This document shows positions 8,969 to 17,236 of a DNA stretch of 59,290 nucleotides, one piece after another (within the stretch, counting starts at the first letter, position 1; every line of letters starts with the position of its first letter). The notes below the pieces were generated by a model. The model had not been told where the DNA came from and did no database searches. It worked only from the letters and a program-made list of their open reading frames with translations. The stretch covers positions 1 through 59,290 of the forward strand of contig JABGQM010000019.1 of NCBI GenBank assembly GCA_018648805.1, given 5' to 3'. Made by a program: the position numbers and the translations under genes. This stretch comes from Verrucomicrobiota bacterium. GTDB lineage: Bacteria > Verrucomicrobiota > Kiritimatiellia > UBA8416 > JABMPJ01.

Positions 8969-9478
8969 GGCCGTCCCTCCCTCTTCTTGCCCTGTCTGTT
9001 GCCCCGCCACGCACAATGACGCGTGCGACGAGTCGAGTCTCATTTCTGTTGCAGACCTGCGCCTTCAAGCGTAGGCCCTACTACCTGTGATTATATCACG
9101 CACTCCCCGCCCCCTGTCGAGTGCATCTTTCCTCCCCCGAGGATCGGCGCCACCGCAATGTAGTGCGCATGGCAAGGCAATGGACTGTACGTGCGTATCT
9201 CCGAGACGCACACCCTCACCACAGGCACATATCTCCGCACTGTGCCCGCAGCGAAGACAGATCGTCCACCGCTATCGTCGCCGCTATCGTGTACCGAAAT
9301 GGTGAACGGAGACAGTCTGCCATCCATGCCGATCTCCCCTTGAAGTCCAGTTTGCTCAGTTCCCGCTGATCGGCACTGAGAACGCCCTGGTGATAAGGGT
9401 TTGTTCCGGTCGGAAGACTTGCTAGGCTCTGAAGGTGAGACAAGGCTGGATGGTGTGATGCAGACGCAGCGTGGCGAC
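8969..9478. other. Intergenic stretch with no recognised feature
   Basis: Short frames exist on both strands but none has a coherent domain, good ribosome site or family likeness. The part nearest 8969 is the leader of the PATR gene. No P, K13 or heptamer repeat was seen. Confidence 0.5.
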
Positions 9479-9679
9479 CTACTCCTTGGAGTCCGGCGCA
9501 AGATAGCCGTCCATGCGCTCCCTGACCGCCATAGGCGCGGCAACGCTGCTACTGCACACCCACGCCTTAAGCCCTTCCCGGACTTTCTCAGACTGCCGGA
9601 GCTTCGCGCCCCACGACAAACCGGCCCGAGCATGCTGCCACCGGGCCTGCTTCCGTAGTAGTGATTGGATGTCAGGCAT
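9479..9679 (-). CDS. Small hypothetical protein paired with a nucleotidyltransferase-like gene
   Basis: 66 residues from the ATG at 9679 (MPDIQSLLRKQARWQHAR). The start overlaps the stop of the upstream gene by 8 bp (ATGCCTGA), so the pair is translationally coupled. The sequence is basic and helix-rich at the N-terminus (SLLRKQARWQHARAGLSW, KLRQSEKVREGLKAW). I do not recognise the family. The arrangement, a small partner after a nucleotidyltransferase-like gene, resembles two-gene toxin-antitoxin or MNT-type modules, but no HEPN motif is visible. Confidence 0.6.
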   Translation of the reverse strand: MPDIQSLLRKQARWQHARAGLSWGAKLRQSEKVREGLKAWVCSSSVAAPMAVRERMDGYLAPDSKE

Positions 9680-10181
9680 CAGGGAACCGTTCCTTGAAGG
9701 CATGCCACTTCGCCAAGAGTCCATGCTCTGCACTGAGCTGCTCTATATCCTGCGCCGATACGCTCTCGCTTTCAAGCAGCGCAAGCACACGTGTGAGGTC
9801 CTTCGCACGCCCCACACTCAGCGCAATGACGGCCAGGTAGTCGGCACGCACCACAGAAAAGGGGATACCATCCACATCGCCCACGTCCGCATTCTGGAGG
9901 GCGGCCTGTGTCAACGCATCGAACACAGGGATAAACTGGACCGGCCAGGCACCAACCCGCACGGCCTCGCCTTCCGGATCATATCCGCGTTTCGAACAGT
10001 ACTCATAGATCGGAGTCAGAATATCCAGTCGATCCGAATCAGGAACAGCAACGAGAATATCAGCGTCAAGCGTGGCCACCGCCTCGGTGTATCTCATCTG
10101 TGCAACGGCGCCGAAGACCGCGTACGCGGATATCACCCCATCTGCAACCATCGCGTTCAGAAGTTGGGCTACCTCATTCAT
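9672..10181 (-). CDS. Nucleotidyltransferase-fold protein (AbiEii/MNT-like)
   Basis: 169 residues from the ATG at 10181 (MNEVAQLLNAMV); a longer frame to 10220 is less likely. The Gly-containing turn AVFGAVAQMRY (about 21-31) is followed by TLDADILV with D39 and D41, which fits the G-S/A ... DxD pattern of the nucleotidyltransferase fold. The later part (IPFSVVRADYLAVIALSVGRAKDLTRVLALLES) resembles the C-terminal helices of similar proteins that hold a target list (K-D pair). Such proteins occur as toxins, antitoxins or abortive infection factors. It forms a two-gene unit with the small gene downstream. Confidence 0.65.
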   Translation of the reverse strand: MNEVAQLLNAMVADGVISAYAVFGAVAQMRYTEAVATLDADILVAVPDSDRLDILTPIYEYCSKRGYDPEGEAVRVGAWPVQFIPVFDALTQAALQNADVGDVDGIPFSVVRADYLAVIALSVGRAKDLTRVLALLESESVSAQDIEQLSAEHGLLAKWHAFKERFPDA

Positions 10182-10396
10182 AAACACATGGTACGCCACG
10201 ACACTCGCCAGCGCAACCATAGGGACGAAGTACTCACTCTCCTGGCCGTTAACGCATCCATTGCCTCACTTCATAAAGCTGCAGGATGGCGCCTACCCAC
10301 CTTATCGACAACGCCGCCAGCCTTGCATACATTCCCACGGATACAGCAATGTCCGTGTCCATCCCCGTTTGCAGAACGCTACTCGACCTGCAGAGC
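10182..10396. other. Leader region upstream of the nucleotidyltransferase pair
   Basis: No gene supported. Short open frames on both strands lack family likeness. The stretch adjoins the P elements that fill the rest of this gap up to 10553. Confidence 0.4.
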
Positions 10397-10553
10397 GGCC
10401 TCGCTCTCGGCGAGAGCGGGCTACAGGGAGGGCCCTGCAGGAGGCGGACCGGGCGACTTCACTCTGTGCCATGTAGCCCGCCCCGGACGTCCGGGGCGAG
10501 GCCAATGGGTGACATCCAGCCCTGCATCTGCGGGGCGGGCTACTTGGAAAGGG
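10397..10553. repeat. P elements, two inverted arms plus a partial third
   Basis: Arm one at 10397-10430 reads GGCCTCGCTC...GGGCTACAGGGA. Arm two, inverted, at 10472-10503 reads TGTAGCCCGCCCCGGACGT...GAGGCC, where the central palindrome is CCCCGGACGTCCGGGG rather than the usual core. A partial third arm ends GGGGCGGGCTACT at 10553. Core palindromes therefore vary while the ends (TGTAGCC and GAGGCC) are constant. Confidence 0.8.
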
Positions 10554-10679
10554 CGAGACACGGCGGGCGAAAGGGGATAGCAGGTTACAGGGACAGCGGC
10601 TGGTAACGCGCGGGAAGATGCCCTGGGCCGACACTCACGGCAGTGTTCAAGGGGGCTGTTCCTTTGGGCAGAGAAGACA

Positions 10680-10705
10680 CCGCCGGCAATCGCGGCTGCC
10701 GGCGG
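10680..10705 (-). terminator. Hairpin after the PATR gene at 10740
   Basis: CCGCCGGCA (10680-10688) and TGCCGGCGG (10697-10705) form a perfect 9-bp stem with an 8-nt loop, 35 bp beyond the stop codon of the minus-strand gene. A long U tract is lacking, so intrinsic termination is plausible but not proven. Confidence 0.5.
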
Positions 10706-10739
10706 CAGTTGAGAGACTGGTGCTTTGCGTGCCGCCGCG

Positions 10740-12485
10740 CTAACGGATGCTGAGCACCGCGCCCACCTCCGGTGTTTCGACCCCGACATACAGGGACCCG
10801 CTGCCGCCCAACCACGCGTTTTCGCTGGCCTTGTAGACGCCGGTCGGCTGTGGCGTCCCGCCGATAGTGAGCACGGCGACGGCGCAGTAGTCGGCGATCA
10901 TGAACAGGTTGGTCGCGCTCGTGCCCGGCAGGTTCAGTGTCGCGGCGATGTCCGTGGCATTGTTCGCGTTGATGACCAGCATCGCGCTGGCGGAACTGAC
11001 GGTCACGGTCCCACTGCCGAGCGCGTGTTCCCCGTTGGCGTGGAGCGTCCCCCGGTTGATCGTGGTGCCGCCACTATACGTGTTGGTGTTCTCGAATGCC
11101 CATGTGCTGTCCTGGGTCCCCGAATACGTATCACTACAGTTAATCGTCACCTTCAGCGGCTGAGCAAGGACGTTGGTTGGGTAGTCATCCGGGTCCGTGA
11201 TGAGGCCGCTGACGATGTTGGTGGCCGCGTCCATAGTTCCGCCCAGGTAGAGCTCGTTGGCTGTCGTGTTGCCCGAATTACCGTTGACCTGCTTCACAGT
11301 CCCGGCAATCGTCATCGGCGCCGTATTTCCCCGGAAGCCCTGTTGCCCCATGATCTGGCTGGTAGCCCTGTTGACATCCAGGTCAACATCGCCGACCTGC
11401 ACACGGTAACCGTTGGCGCCCGCCGAGTACAGGGTCAGGCAGCTTCTGCTGTTGGCACCGTTGTTGAAATCAATTTTACCCATGACGATCGTCTTGCCAC
11501 TCTCGGTCCCGCTGTCACTGCCGACATAGACCCCGAAAGCCGCCGATTCGTTGCCCAGTGAACTGATGTCAACCTCGTTGCCGAGATTGATGGTGCCGGC
11601 ATCGTCCATCAGGAACTTGCACCAGGTAGCGTCGCCCTGGCTCGTCCCCCTGATTGTCGTGTTGGCAGGGAACGCCGCCCTGCCGCGGAACGTGATGCCG
11701 CCCGTACTGTTGAAATACGTCTGTCCGCTGTAGGTATTGTTACCGGTAAGCTCCCAGTAGCCGTCGTTGTAGCTCGCGACGGTAGTCACACCCCCGGACC
11801 GGTCGCCGATATTGCCCGCAATCCTGCTCGCACCCGCGTAGGTGCCGGCATAGCTGGGCCTCTCTCCCTCATACATATTAATCGTCATGTTGCCGGTGCC
11901 ATTCATCTGAACCGGGCCGTTGAAGAACACCCCCTGGCCATCGTTGTTGTCGTAAAGATTCACCGTGGAGGCATTCAGGACGAGCGGACGCTGGTTGAGG
12001 ACGATGTCCGCCGTGGCGGCGGAGTCGAGCATGAACGTCCCCCCGGAGAGCTGGATGGGATCCGCGCTGTCCGAAAGGGTGGTTAGAGAAAGATTGTCGT
12101 ACTTGCAGTCGACCGTACCGGCGGACAGACTCGTCAAGAAACGAGTTGTATATCCACTGTTATTCGCGGAGGCGTCCTTGGTCAACGTTCCGCCTGCAGA
12201 GACGGTGCCGTTGGTGAAGATATAGTTTGCCGTAGCGTTGATGGTGATATTGGCCGGGCTCACCGTGCCGGCTTGCAGGTTAACCGTGCCCGCTCCCGCA
12301 GCCGTGAAGGTCACGTTATCGCCGTTCTGGTACGTGGCGCCACTCCAACTGGTGAGATCCGGCTCCAACCAGTTCATGTCGGGGCTGCCGTTCCAGGTCT
12401 GGTCGATCGCCTCTGCCGTCCCCATTCCCAACACCATCGCCATCGCGATCGTGACCACTGTTGCTACCCATTGTTTCCTGTTCAC
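10740..12485 (-). CDS. Secreted PATR beta-helix protein, short paralog
   Basis: 581 residues from a GTG at 12485 preceded by GGAGGGGCG. The signal peptide (NRKQWVATVVTIAMAMVLG) is followed by a beta-strand repeat region with PATR units (NTYSGQTYFNSTGG, NTYSGGTTINRGTLHANG). It aligns along nearly its whole length with the N-terminal half of the adjacent gene at 12601-15957 (for example GNIGDRSGGV, MGQQGFRGNTAPMTIAGTVK, LYLGGTMD), so the two are a recent tandem duplication. It ends VGAVLSIR, a variant of the family tail. The function is unknown; a surface or secreted location is expected. Confidence 0.85.
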   Translation of the reverse strand: MNRKQWVATVVTIAMAMVLGMGTAEAIDQTWNGSPDMNWLEPDLTSWSGATYQNGDNVTFTAAGAGTVNLQAGTVSPANITINATANYIFTNGTVSAGGTLTKDASANNSGYTTRFLTSLSAGTVDCKYDNLSLTTLSDSADPIQLSGGTFMLDSAATADIVLNQRPLVLNASTVNLYDNNDGQGVFFNGPVQMNGTGNMTINMYEGERPSYAGTYAGASRIAGNIGDRSGGVTTVASYNDGYWELTGNNTYSGQTYFNSTGGITFRGRAAFPANTTIRGTSQGDATWCKFLMDDAGTINLGNEVDISSLGNESAAFGVYVGSDSGTESGKTIVMGKIDFNNGANSRSCLTLYSAGANGYRVQVGDVDLDVNRATSQIMGQQGFRGNTAPMTIAGTVKQVNGNSGNTTANELYLGGTMDAATNIVSGLITDPDDYPTNVLAQPLKVTINCSDTYSGTQDSTWAFENTNTYSGGTTINRGTLHANGEHALGSGTVTVSSASAMLVINANNATDIAATLNLPGTSATNLFMIADYCAVAVLTIGGTPQPTGVYKASENAWLGGSGSLYVGVETPEVGAVLSIR

Positions 12486-12526
12486 TGCCGCCCCTCCGTT
12501 TTCTTGCCCCATCGGCGCCCCTACAA

Positions 12527-12565
12527 CACGAGGGGTGGGACATCAGATGCCCCACCCCATTCGTG
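12527..12565 (-). terminator. Long hairpin between the tandem PATR genes
   Basis: CACGAGGGGTGGGACATC pairs with GATGCCCCACCCC and TCGTG to give a stem of up to 18 bp with one mismatch and a small bulge. It lies 36 bp past the stop of the gene at 12601. The same hairpin with the same downstream flank stands after the PATR gene at 56645 (56571-56609). No strong U tract follows. Confidence 0.6.
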
Positions 12566-12600
12566 CTTCTATTCACCCCTGTCTCAGGGATTCTTGCATC

Positions 12601-15600
12601 CTACCTGATCGTCACAATCGTGCCTTTCACAGGAGCGGACAGGCCGGTCAGGTAGATGGTCCCTGCCAAGTCGTCCTCCAGGGAAAGGCCGGTCGTGATC
12701 CAGGCACCCACAAGGGCCGTGGTATCGAAGTTGTTCGCATCGTTGTCGAAGCCGGCCATGTCGACCGTTACATCCGCGTCGTAGGTGAAGACCGGTAACT
12801 GGTCGGCTGCCGTCGGGCTGCCGCCCGCCTCACTGATCTTGAGGATGAAGTCGTCTAGATCGAGTGTCTCCGTCTGACCGTCTGCGACCCCGCTCAGGTC
12901 AATGAGGTCATTGGCGCTGGAACCGACTTCCCATTCGAGGATCGAGGCGTCGCTCATCTTGAACGTACGCGCCGCGTTCGACGCCGACCAATCCACGGTG
13001 ATTGTCCCGACACCACCGTCACCCGGCGACAGAATGCCGCCGCCGCTCACACTCATCACGGCGGGCAATATCTCGCTGGCGGTTGGCTGATTGATCGTCA
13101 GATTGCCGCCCAGCCGAGCACCGCTGGCGATGGGCTGCAGTCCTGAATACCGGGTGAGCAGGCTCCCGTTGATGATCAAGGTCCCGGCATTGACTTCGAG
13201 CCTGCCCTGTTCCACGTTGCCGTTCACGGTCCACTTGCCTGTGCCTTCCTTGTACATGTAGCCGTAGTGACGCGTTATCCAGCTGACCGATTCGATTGTG
13301 TTGTTGCTTGAGCTGCCGCCGAAGCGCAGTGCGCCCTTGTCGCTATACCCGGAGTCGAAGGGGTGCACAACCGCTCCCAGCGTCTGGGTGACGCCGGCGC
13401 CCGGCCGGAAATACCTCTGGTTACTCGAATCGCCCGATCCGATGCGTACATCCGGGCTGCCGGTGATGGTGCAGGTGAATGCAATCGTTCCGGGGCTGCC
13501 CACCGGAGTGTCGATCGTCCCGCCGGCGATGAAGTTCAGGGCGTTGCCGCCGATGGTGTAGCCCGGGTCCTCGTTTCCGCCCCCCGCCGTGTTGAACGTC
13601 AGGTTGCTGATGGTGATGTCCGTATCACGCGTCCACGTGCCGCCGGTGTGCTCGATGGTGACACCGTCGGCGTCGGCCACGGCGTTGGCATCCGTCAGTG
13701 CCAGCGTGGCGCCGTTGGCGACGGAAATATCCCCGCCGTCAACACCACCGGCCGCGGTGACCTGCAGCGATGCGCCGCTGAGGATGGATATATCGCCGCC
13801 GTTCAGCGCATCGGCAGCGGTGGCCTGCACCGCTCCGCCGGCGATGAGTGTCGGGCCGCTGTAGCTGTTGGCTGCCGTAAGCACCAGTGTGCCGTCGCCG
13901 CCTTTCGACACGCCCCGCGCGGAGGCGTCTTCGGAGATCGCGTTCGCGACCGTCGTCGTGCTGCCCGCGGCGATGGAAATCACCGTGTCCGCCACCAGGC
14001 GCAGCCCCGTGCCGCCGGTAAGCGTCAGGCTGCCTTCCTCGACGGTCAGGCCGCTGATGTCCCGGGTGCCGGCCACGGTGACCGTGTAGGCGCCGGTGGC
14101 ATCGCTGCCGGCCGCGAAAACGGCCGTGTTGCTCGGCGACCAGGCAGCCGCCGTTCCGTCGCCGTCCTCGTTGTTCCAGTTAGCCGTCGTCCCATCCCAG
14201 GCGCCGTCCGGGGTGTCGTCAGGACCCGAACCGGCGGTGGTGTTGTCGATATCCCAGTATGCGGGTCCGGCGGCGGCGGCGCCGACGGTCAGGGTCCCGC
14301 TGCCGCCCAGCCACGCTTCGCTACTGGTGTACTCGCCGTTCGCCTGCGGCGTGGTGCCGAGGAAGAGTGCGCCGACGGTCAGGTCGGTGTTCAGGGTCAG
14401 CGTCTCGGTGGTGTTGTTCAGCAGCGTCAGCGTTGCGGTGGATGCCATGGCGCCTTCGCTGTTAATGATCAGGTCCGCGCTGGTATGGGTGATTGTCACG
14501 TCACCGACTCCAAGTGCATTGGTGGCACTGGCGTGCAGTTTCCCCCTGTTGATCGTGGTGCCGCCACTATACGTGTTGGTGTTGCTGAGTTCCCATGTGC
14601 TGTCCTGGGTTCCCGCATACGTATCACTACAGTTAATCGTCACCTTCAGCGGCTGAGCAAGGGGGTTGGCCGGATAGTCATCCGGGTTCTTAATGAGGCC
14701 GGAGACGATGTTGGTGGACGAGTCCATCGTGCCGCCCAGGTACAGCTCGTTGGCCGTCGTGTTGCCAGAATTGCCGCTGACCTGTTTCACAGTCCCGGCA
14801 ATCGTCATCGGCGCCGTGTTCCCCCGGAAGCCCTGTTGCCCCATCACCTGGGTGGTAGCCCTGGTGACATCCAGGTCAACATCGCCGACTTGCAGACGGT
14901 AACCGTTGGCGCCCCCCGACCACAGGGTCATGCAGCTGGTGGCTGAGGCGCCGTTGTTGAAATCAATTTTACCCATGACGATCGTCTTGCCGCTCACGGA
15001 TCCGCTGTCACTGCCGACATAGACCCCGAAAGCCCCCGTTTCATTGCCCAGTGTACTGATGTCAATCTCGTTGCCGAGGTTGATGGTGCCGGCATCGTCC
15101 ATCAGGAACTTGGCCCAGCATCCCTCGCCCTGGCTCGTTCCCCTGATGGTCGTGCCGGAAGGGAACGCATCCCTGCCGCGGAACGTGAGCCCGCCCGTAC
15201 TGTTGTAATACGTCTGGCCGGTGTACGTATTGGTGCCGGTAAGCTCCCAGTAGCCGTCGTTCAGAGGGCGTACGGAGGTCACACCCCCGGAGCGGTCGCC
15301 AATGTTGGCGCTAATCCTGCTCGCCCCTTCGTAGGTGCCGGCATAGGAGGGCTTCTCGCCCTCATTCAGGTATATGTTCAGGTTTCCGGTGCCACTGTAC
15401 GAAAGTGGACCGTCGAGGAGCATCCCTTTGCCATCGTTGTTGTCGTGAAAGTAAACATTCGCGTTGCCCAAAACAAGCGGACGCTGGGTGAGGACGAGGT
15501 CCGCCGTGGCCGCGGAGTCGAACATGAATGTCCCCCCGGATAGCTGGATCGGATCCGCACTGTCCGAAAGGGTGGCCACGGAAAGATTGTCTAGCTTGCA

Positions 15601-15957
15601 ATTGACCGTGCCGGCGGAGAGGCTCGTCAGGAAACGAGTTGTCAAGCCATTGCCACCGCCTTCCTTGGTCAGGGTTCCGGTTGCGGTGACGGTACCGTTA
15701 TCGAAGATATAGTTTGCCGTAGAGTTGATGGTGATGTTGCTCGGCGTCGTAGTGCCGGATTGCAGATCAACCGTGCCCGCTCCCGTAGCCGTGAAGGTCA
15801 CGTTATCTCCGGTGTCGTACGTGGGGGCACCGAAACTGTCGGCGTCAGGCTCGGTCCAGTTCATGTCGGTTCCGTCCCAGGTCAGATCAGCCGCCTGTAC
15901 CGTCGCCAGCCCCAACACCATCAGGCATACACCCAGTGTTACTGCAATTCTCTTCAT
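12601..15957 (-). CDS. Large secreted PATR beta-helix protein
   Basis: 1118 residues from an ATG at 15957 with GAGGAGAGG upstream. The signal peptide covers about 1-22 (RIAVTLGVCLMVLGLATVQA). Residues 23 to about 560 are nearly the same protein as the neighbour at 10740-12485. The C-terminal half is a second beta-helix with PATR units (NSYSGPTLIAGGAVQ) and stacked repeats of the type GGDISxxxGAxLxxT. It ends PVKGTIVTIR. There is no barrel or LPXTG motif. The coding bias produces a very long open frame on the opposite strand, which is ignored. It is likely a surface or exported structural protein. Confidence 0.87.
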   Translation of the reverse strand: MKRIAVTLGVCLMVLGLATVQAADLTWDGTDMNWTEPDADSFGAPTYDTGDNVTFTATGAGTVDLQSGTTTPSNITINSTANYIFDNGTVTATGTLTKEGGGNGLTTRFLTSLSAGTVNCKLDNLSVATLSDSADPIQLSGGTFMFDSAATADLVLTQRPLVLGNANVYFHDNNDGKGMLLDGPLSYSGTGNLNIYLNEGEKPSYAGTYEGASRISANIGDRSGGVTSVRPLNDGYWELTGTNTYTGQTYYNSTGGLTFRGRDAFPSGTTIRGTSQGEGCWAKFLMDDAGTINLGNEIDISTLGNETGAFGVYVGSDSGSVSGKTIVMGKIDFNNGASATSCMTLWSGGANGYRLQVGDVDLDVTRATTQVMGQQGFRGNTAPMTIAGTVKQVSGNSGNTTANELYLGGTMDSSTNIVSGLIKNPDDYPANPLAQPLKVTINCSDTYAGTQDSTWELSNTNTYSGGTTINRGKLHASATNALGVGDVTITHTSADLIINSEGAMASTATLTLLNNTTETLTLNTDLTVGALFLGTTPQANGEYTSSEAWLGGSGTLTVGAAAAGPAYWDIDNTTAGSGPDDTPDGAWDGTTANWNNEDGDGTAAAWSPSNTAVFAAGSDATGAYTVTVAGTRDISGLTVEEGSLTLTGGTGLRLVADTVISIAAGSTTTVANAISEDASARGVSKGGDGTLVLTAANSYSGPTLIAGGAVQATAADALNGGDISILSGASLQVTAAGGVDGGDISVANGATLALTDANAVADADGVTIEHTGGTWTRDTDITISNLTFNTAGGGNEDPGYTIGGNALNFIAGGTIDTPVGSPGTIAFTCTITGSPDVRIGSGDSSNQRYFRPGAGVTQTLGAVVHPFDSGYSDKGALRFGGSSSNNTIESVSWITRHYGYMYKEGTGKWTVNGNVEQGRLEVNAGTLIINGSLLTRYSGLQPIASGARLGGNLTINQPTASEILPAVMSVSGGGILSPGDGGVGTITVDWSASNAARTFKMSDASILEWEVGSSANDLIDLSGVADGQTETLDLDDFILKISEAGGSPTAADQLPVFTYDADVTVDMAGFDNDANNFDTTALVGAWITTGLSLEDDLAGTIYLTGLSAPVKGTIVTIR

Positions 15958-16171
15958 GCTACCTCTCCTCTGTTATCTGCCCGATGGGCACCCGAACGAC
16001 ACAAACACAAACCTCGCAGGCCGTCAGAACGATGACGACTTAAGAAGACTTATGCCCCAGTGTCGTGCCTATTGCAAGCTGTTTCTTGCTGTTTTTTTGT
16101 TTTGGATCTTCCGCAGAATCTGCGGGTTTGCTCTAGTCATTTCGAGGCACATTGCCATGCAGAAAGAGAGG
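15958..16171. other. Intergenic, leader of the large PATR gene
   Basis: No gene. A weak stem CCGCA/TGCGG around 16112-16127 is followed by GTTTGC. The right end leads into the inverted repeat of the next element. Confidence 0.4.
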
Positions 16172-17025
16172 GAGATCTGCGTGTACGAGTACGTGTACGA
16201 GTACGGATTGCTCCCATCGATCATTCACCCGAGATGCTTCTCTGCCATGCTACGAGCATTCTTACTATGTCTGAAAGAACTGCCTTTCCTTGCCTACCTC
16301 TGTCACTGAGCTCTGGATGTCGCGCGGTGACAACATCAAGGTTGGCCGCTGCTTGCAGAGCTGCCGTGCGGGCGTGCCCTATGAATCGACAACGGTCCTT
16401 GGTTGAGAACTTCCCGTTACCTTCAGCGATATTCAAGACCTGCGCAGTCGACGTCCGGTCGAAAACGGTTTGAAATGAATGCGGAACGACCTGTTCTTCC
16501 CGTAGCAGCTCACACCAAGCAACGAATTCCAATGCACGCTGGTAGACGTCCAGTTTCTCATGATCGAAGGTGATCGCCTCTTTGTCTACGCTGCCAGTAC
16601 CATAATGCGCGTGCTCCTCCCTTACCTGTCTTCCCGTCGATGCCCGGTATCCAATCAGCATGGACACGATCCCAGACAGCCGGATTTTCCCGCCCTGAAC
16701 TATCGATGACGACATGCACCCCAGAACACGTAGGACATCGAGGCATGCTGAGCACTCCAGAGCCGAACCGTATGCCGTATCCGTAAACTGACGCCGTTCG
16801 TTCATCGAGAATTTCCCACTGGCCTCAGCAATATTCACCGGCACGCTAACCGAAGCCCTCGCCAGATGGTCGCAAGCAGAGACCTTTCGCTCGATCTCAG
16901 GATACAAGCCTTCAAGCCACGCAACGAAGTCGATGGCGCTCTGATACACCCTCAGATTTTCATGATCGAACAGTCTGTCCATCATCCCCCCCGTACTCGT
17001 ACACGTACTCGTACACGCAAATCTC
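16172..17025. mobile_element. Inverted-repeat-bounded unit carrying a double four-helix-bundle gene
   Basis: 35-bp inverted repeats at 16172-16206 and 16991-17025 match at 34 of 35 positions. Each contains two TGTACGAGTACG-type units and ends in GAGAT. They enclose one gene almost exactly, leaving 14 bp on its 3' side and 5 bp on its 5' side, so the transcript could fold into a long stem with the gene in the loop. This is the layout of intervening sequences in 23S rRNA genes, which also encode this protein family, but no rRNA is present here. Mobility is inferred, not shown; no target duplication was identified. Confidence 0.6.
16221..16985 (-). CDS. Tandem four-helix-bundle (S23/IVS-type) protein
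   Basis: 254 residues made of two fused copies of the four-helix-bundle domain that in most genomes is a single protein of about 120 residues. Copy one (about 6-110) has FDHENLRVYQSAIDFVAW, NIAEASGKFS and SALECSACLDVL. Copy two (about 139-250) has FDHEKLDVYQRALEFVAW, NIAEGNGKFS and AALQAAANLDVV. The family is named after open frames in 23S rRNA intervening sequences and is related to the Avd accessory protein of diversity-generating retroelements. The start is the first of two ATGs, preceded only by a G run at the edge of the inverted repeat, so translation initiation is unusual. Confidence 0.88.
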   Translation of the reverse strand: MMDRLFDHENLRVYQSAIDFVAWLEGLYPEIERKVSACDHLARASVSVPVNIAEASGKFSMNERRQFTDTAYGSALECSACLDVLRVLGCMSSSIVQGGKIRLSGIVSMLIGYRASTGRQVREEHAHYGTGSVDKEAITFDHEKLDVYQRALEFVAWCELLREEQVVPHSFQTVFDRTSTAQVLNIAEGNGKFSTKDRCRFIGHARTAALQAAANLDVVTARHPELSDRGRQGKAVLSDIVRMLVAWQRSISGE

Positions 17026-17236
17026 TCTTCTCGTAGTCTCGAGAATATCCCGTCACAGAATCATTTCCGATGAATTCAAGACATAACCACCAACATCAGA
17101 CCAGAAATCGACCTCTTCCTGTCGCCTACGGCCTTGCCTTACCCACAGATTCTGCTGAGGAACCGTTGTTTTTCTTCAGATTTGACCTGTTGTGCGTCTT
17201 GCGTAAAGCACGTATTTGAGACCCCCACCCACACAC
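17026..17236. other. Intergenic, no recognised feature
   Basis: No gene or named repeat, apart from an ACACCCACACACTCAC-like stretch at 17222-17240 that leads into the 3' end of the next gene. The same stretch precedes the end of the paralog at 42342. Confidence 0.4.

Noticed and set aside
9091..9633. A 180-codon minus-strand frame before the nucleotidyltransferase pair
   Set aside because: Overlaps the better-supported small gene at 9479 out of frame, has no ribosome site and is Ser/Arg-rich without family likeness.
13363..14946. A 527-codon open frame on the plus strand
   Set aside because: It is antisense to the PATR gene at 12601, has no recognisable domain, is Arg/Val/Gly-biased as expected from the complementary strand of GC-rich beta-repeat DNA, and lacks a ribosome site.
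16172..17025. A diversity-generating retroelement, because the protein family is related to Avd
   Set aside because: No reverse transcriptase, template repeat or variable repeat was found in the flanks.
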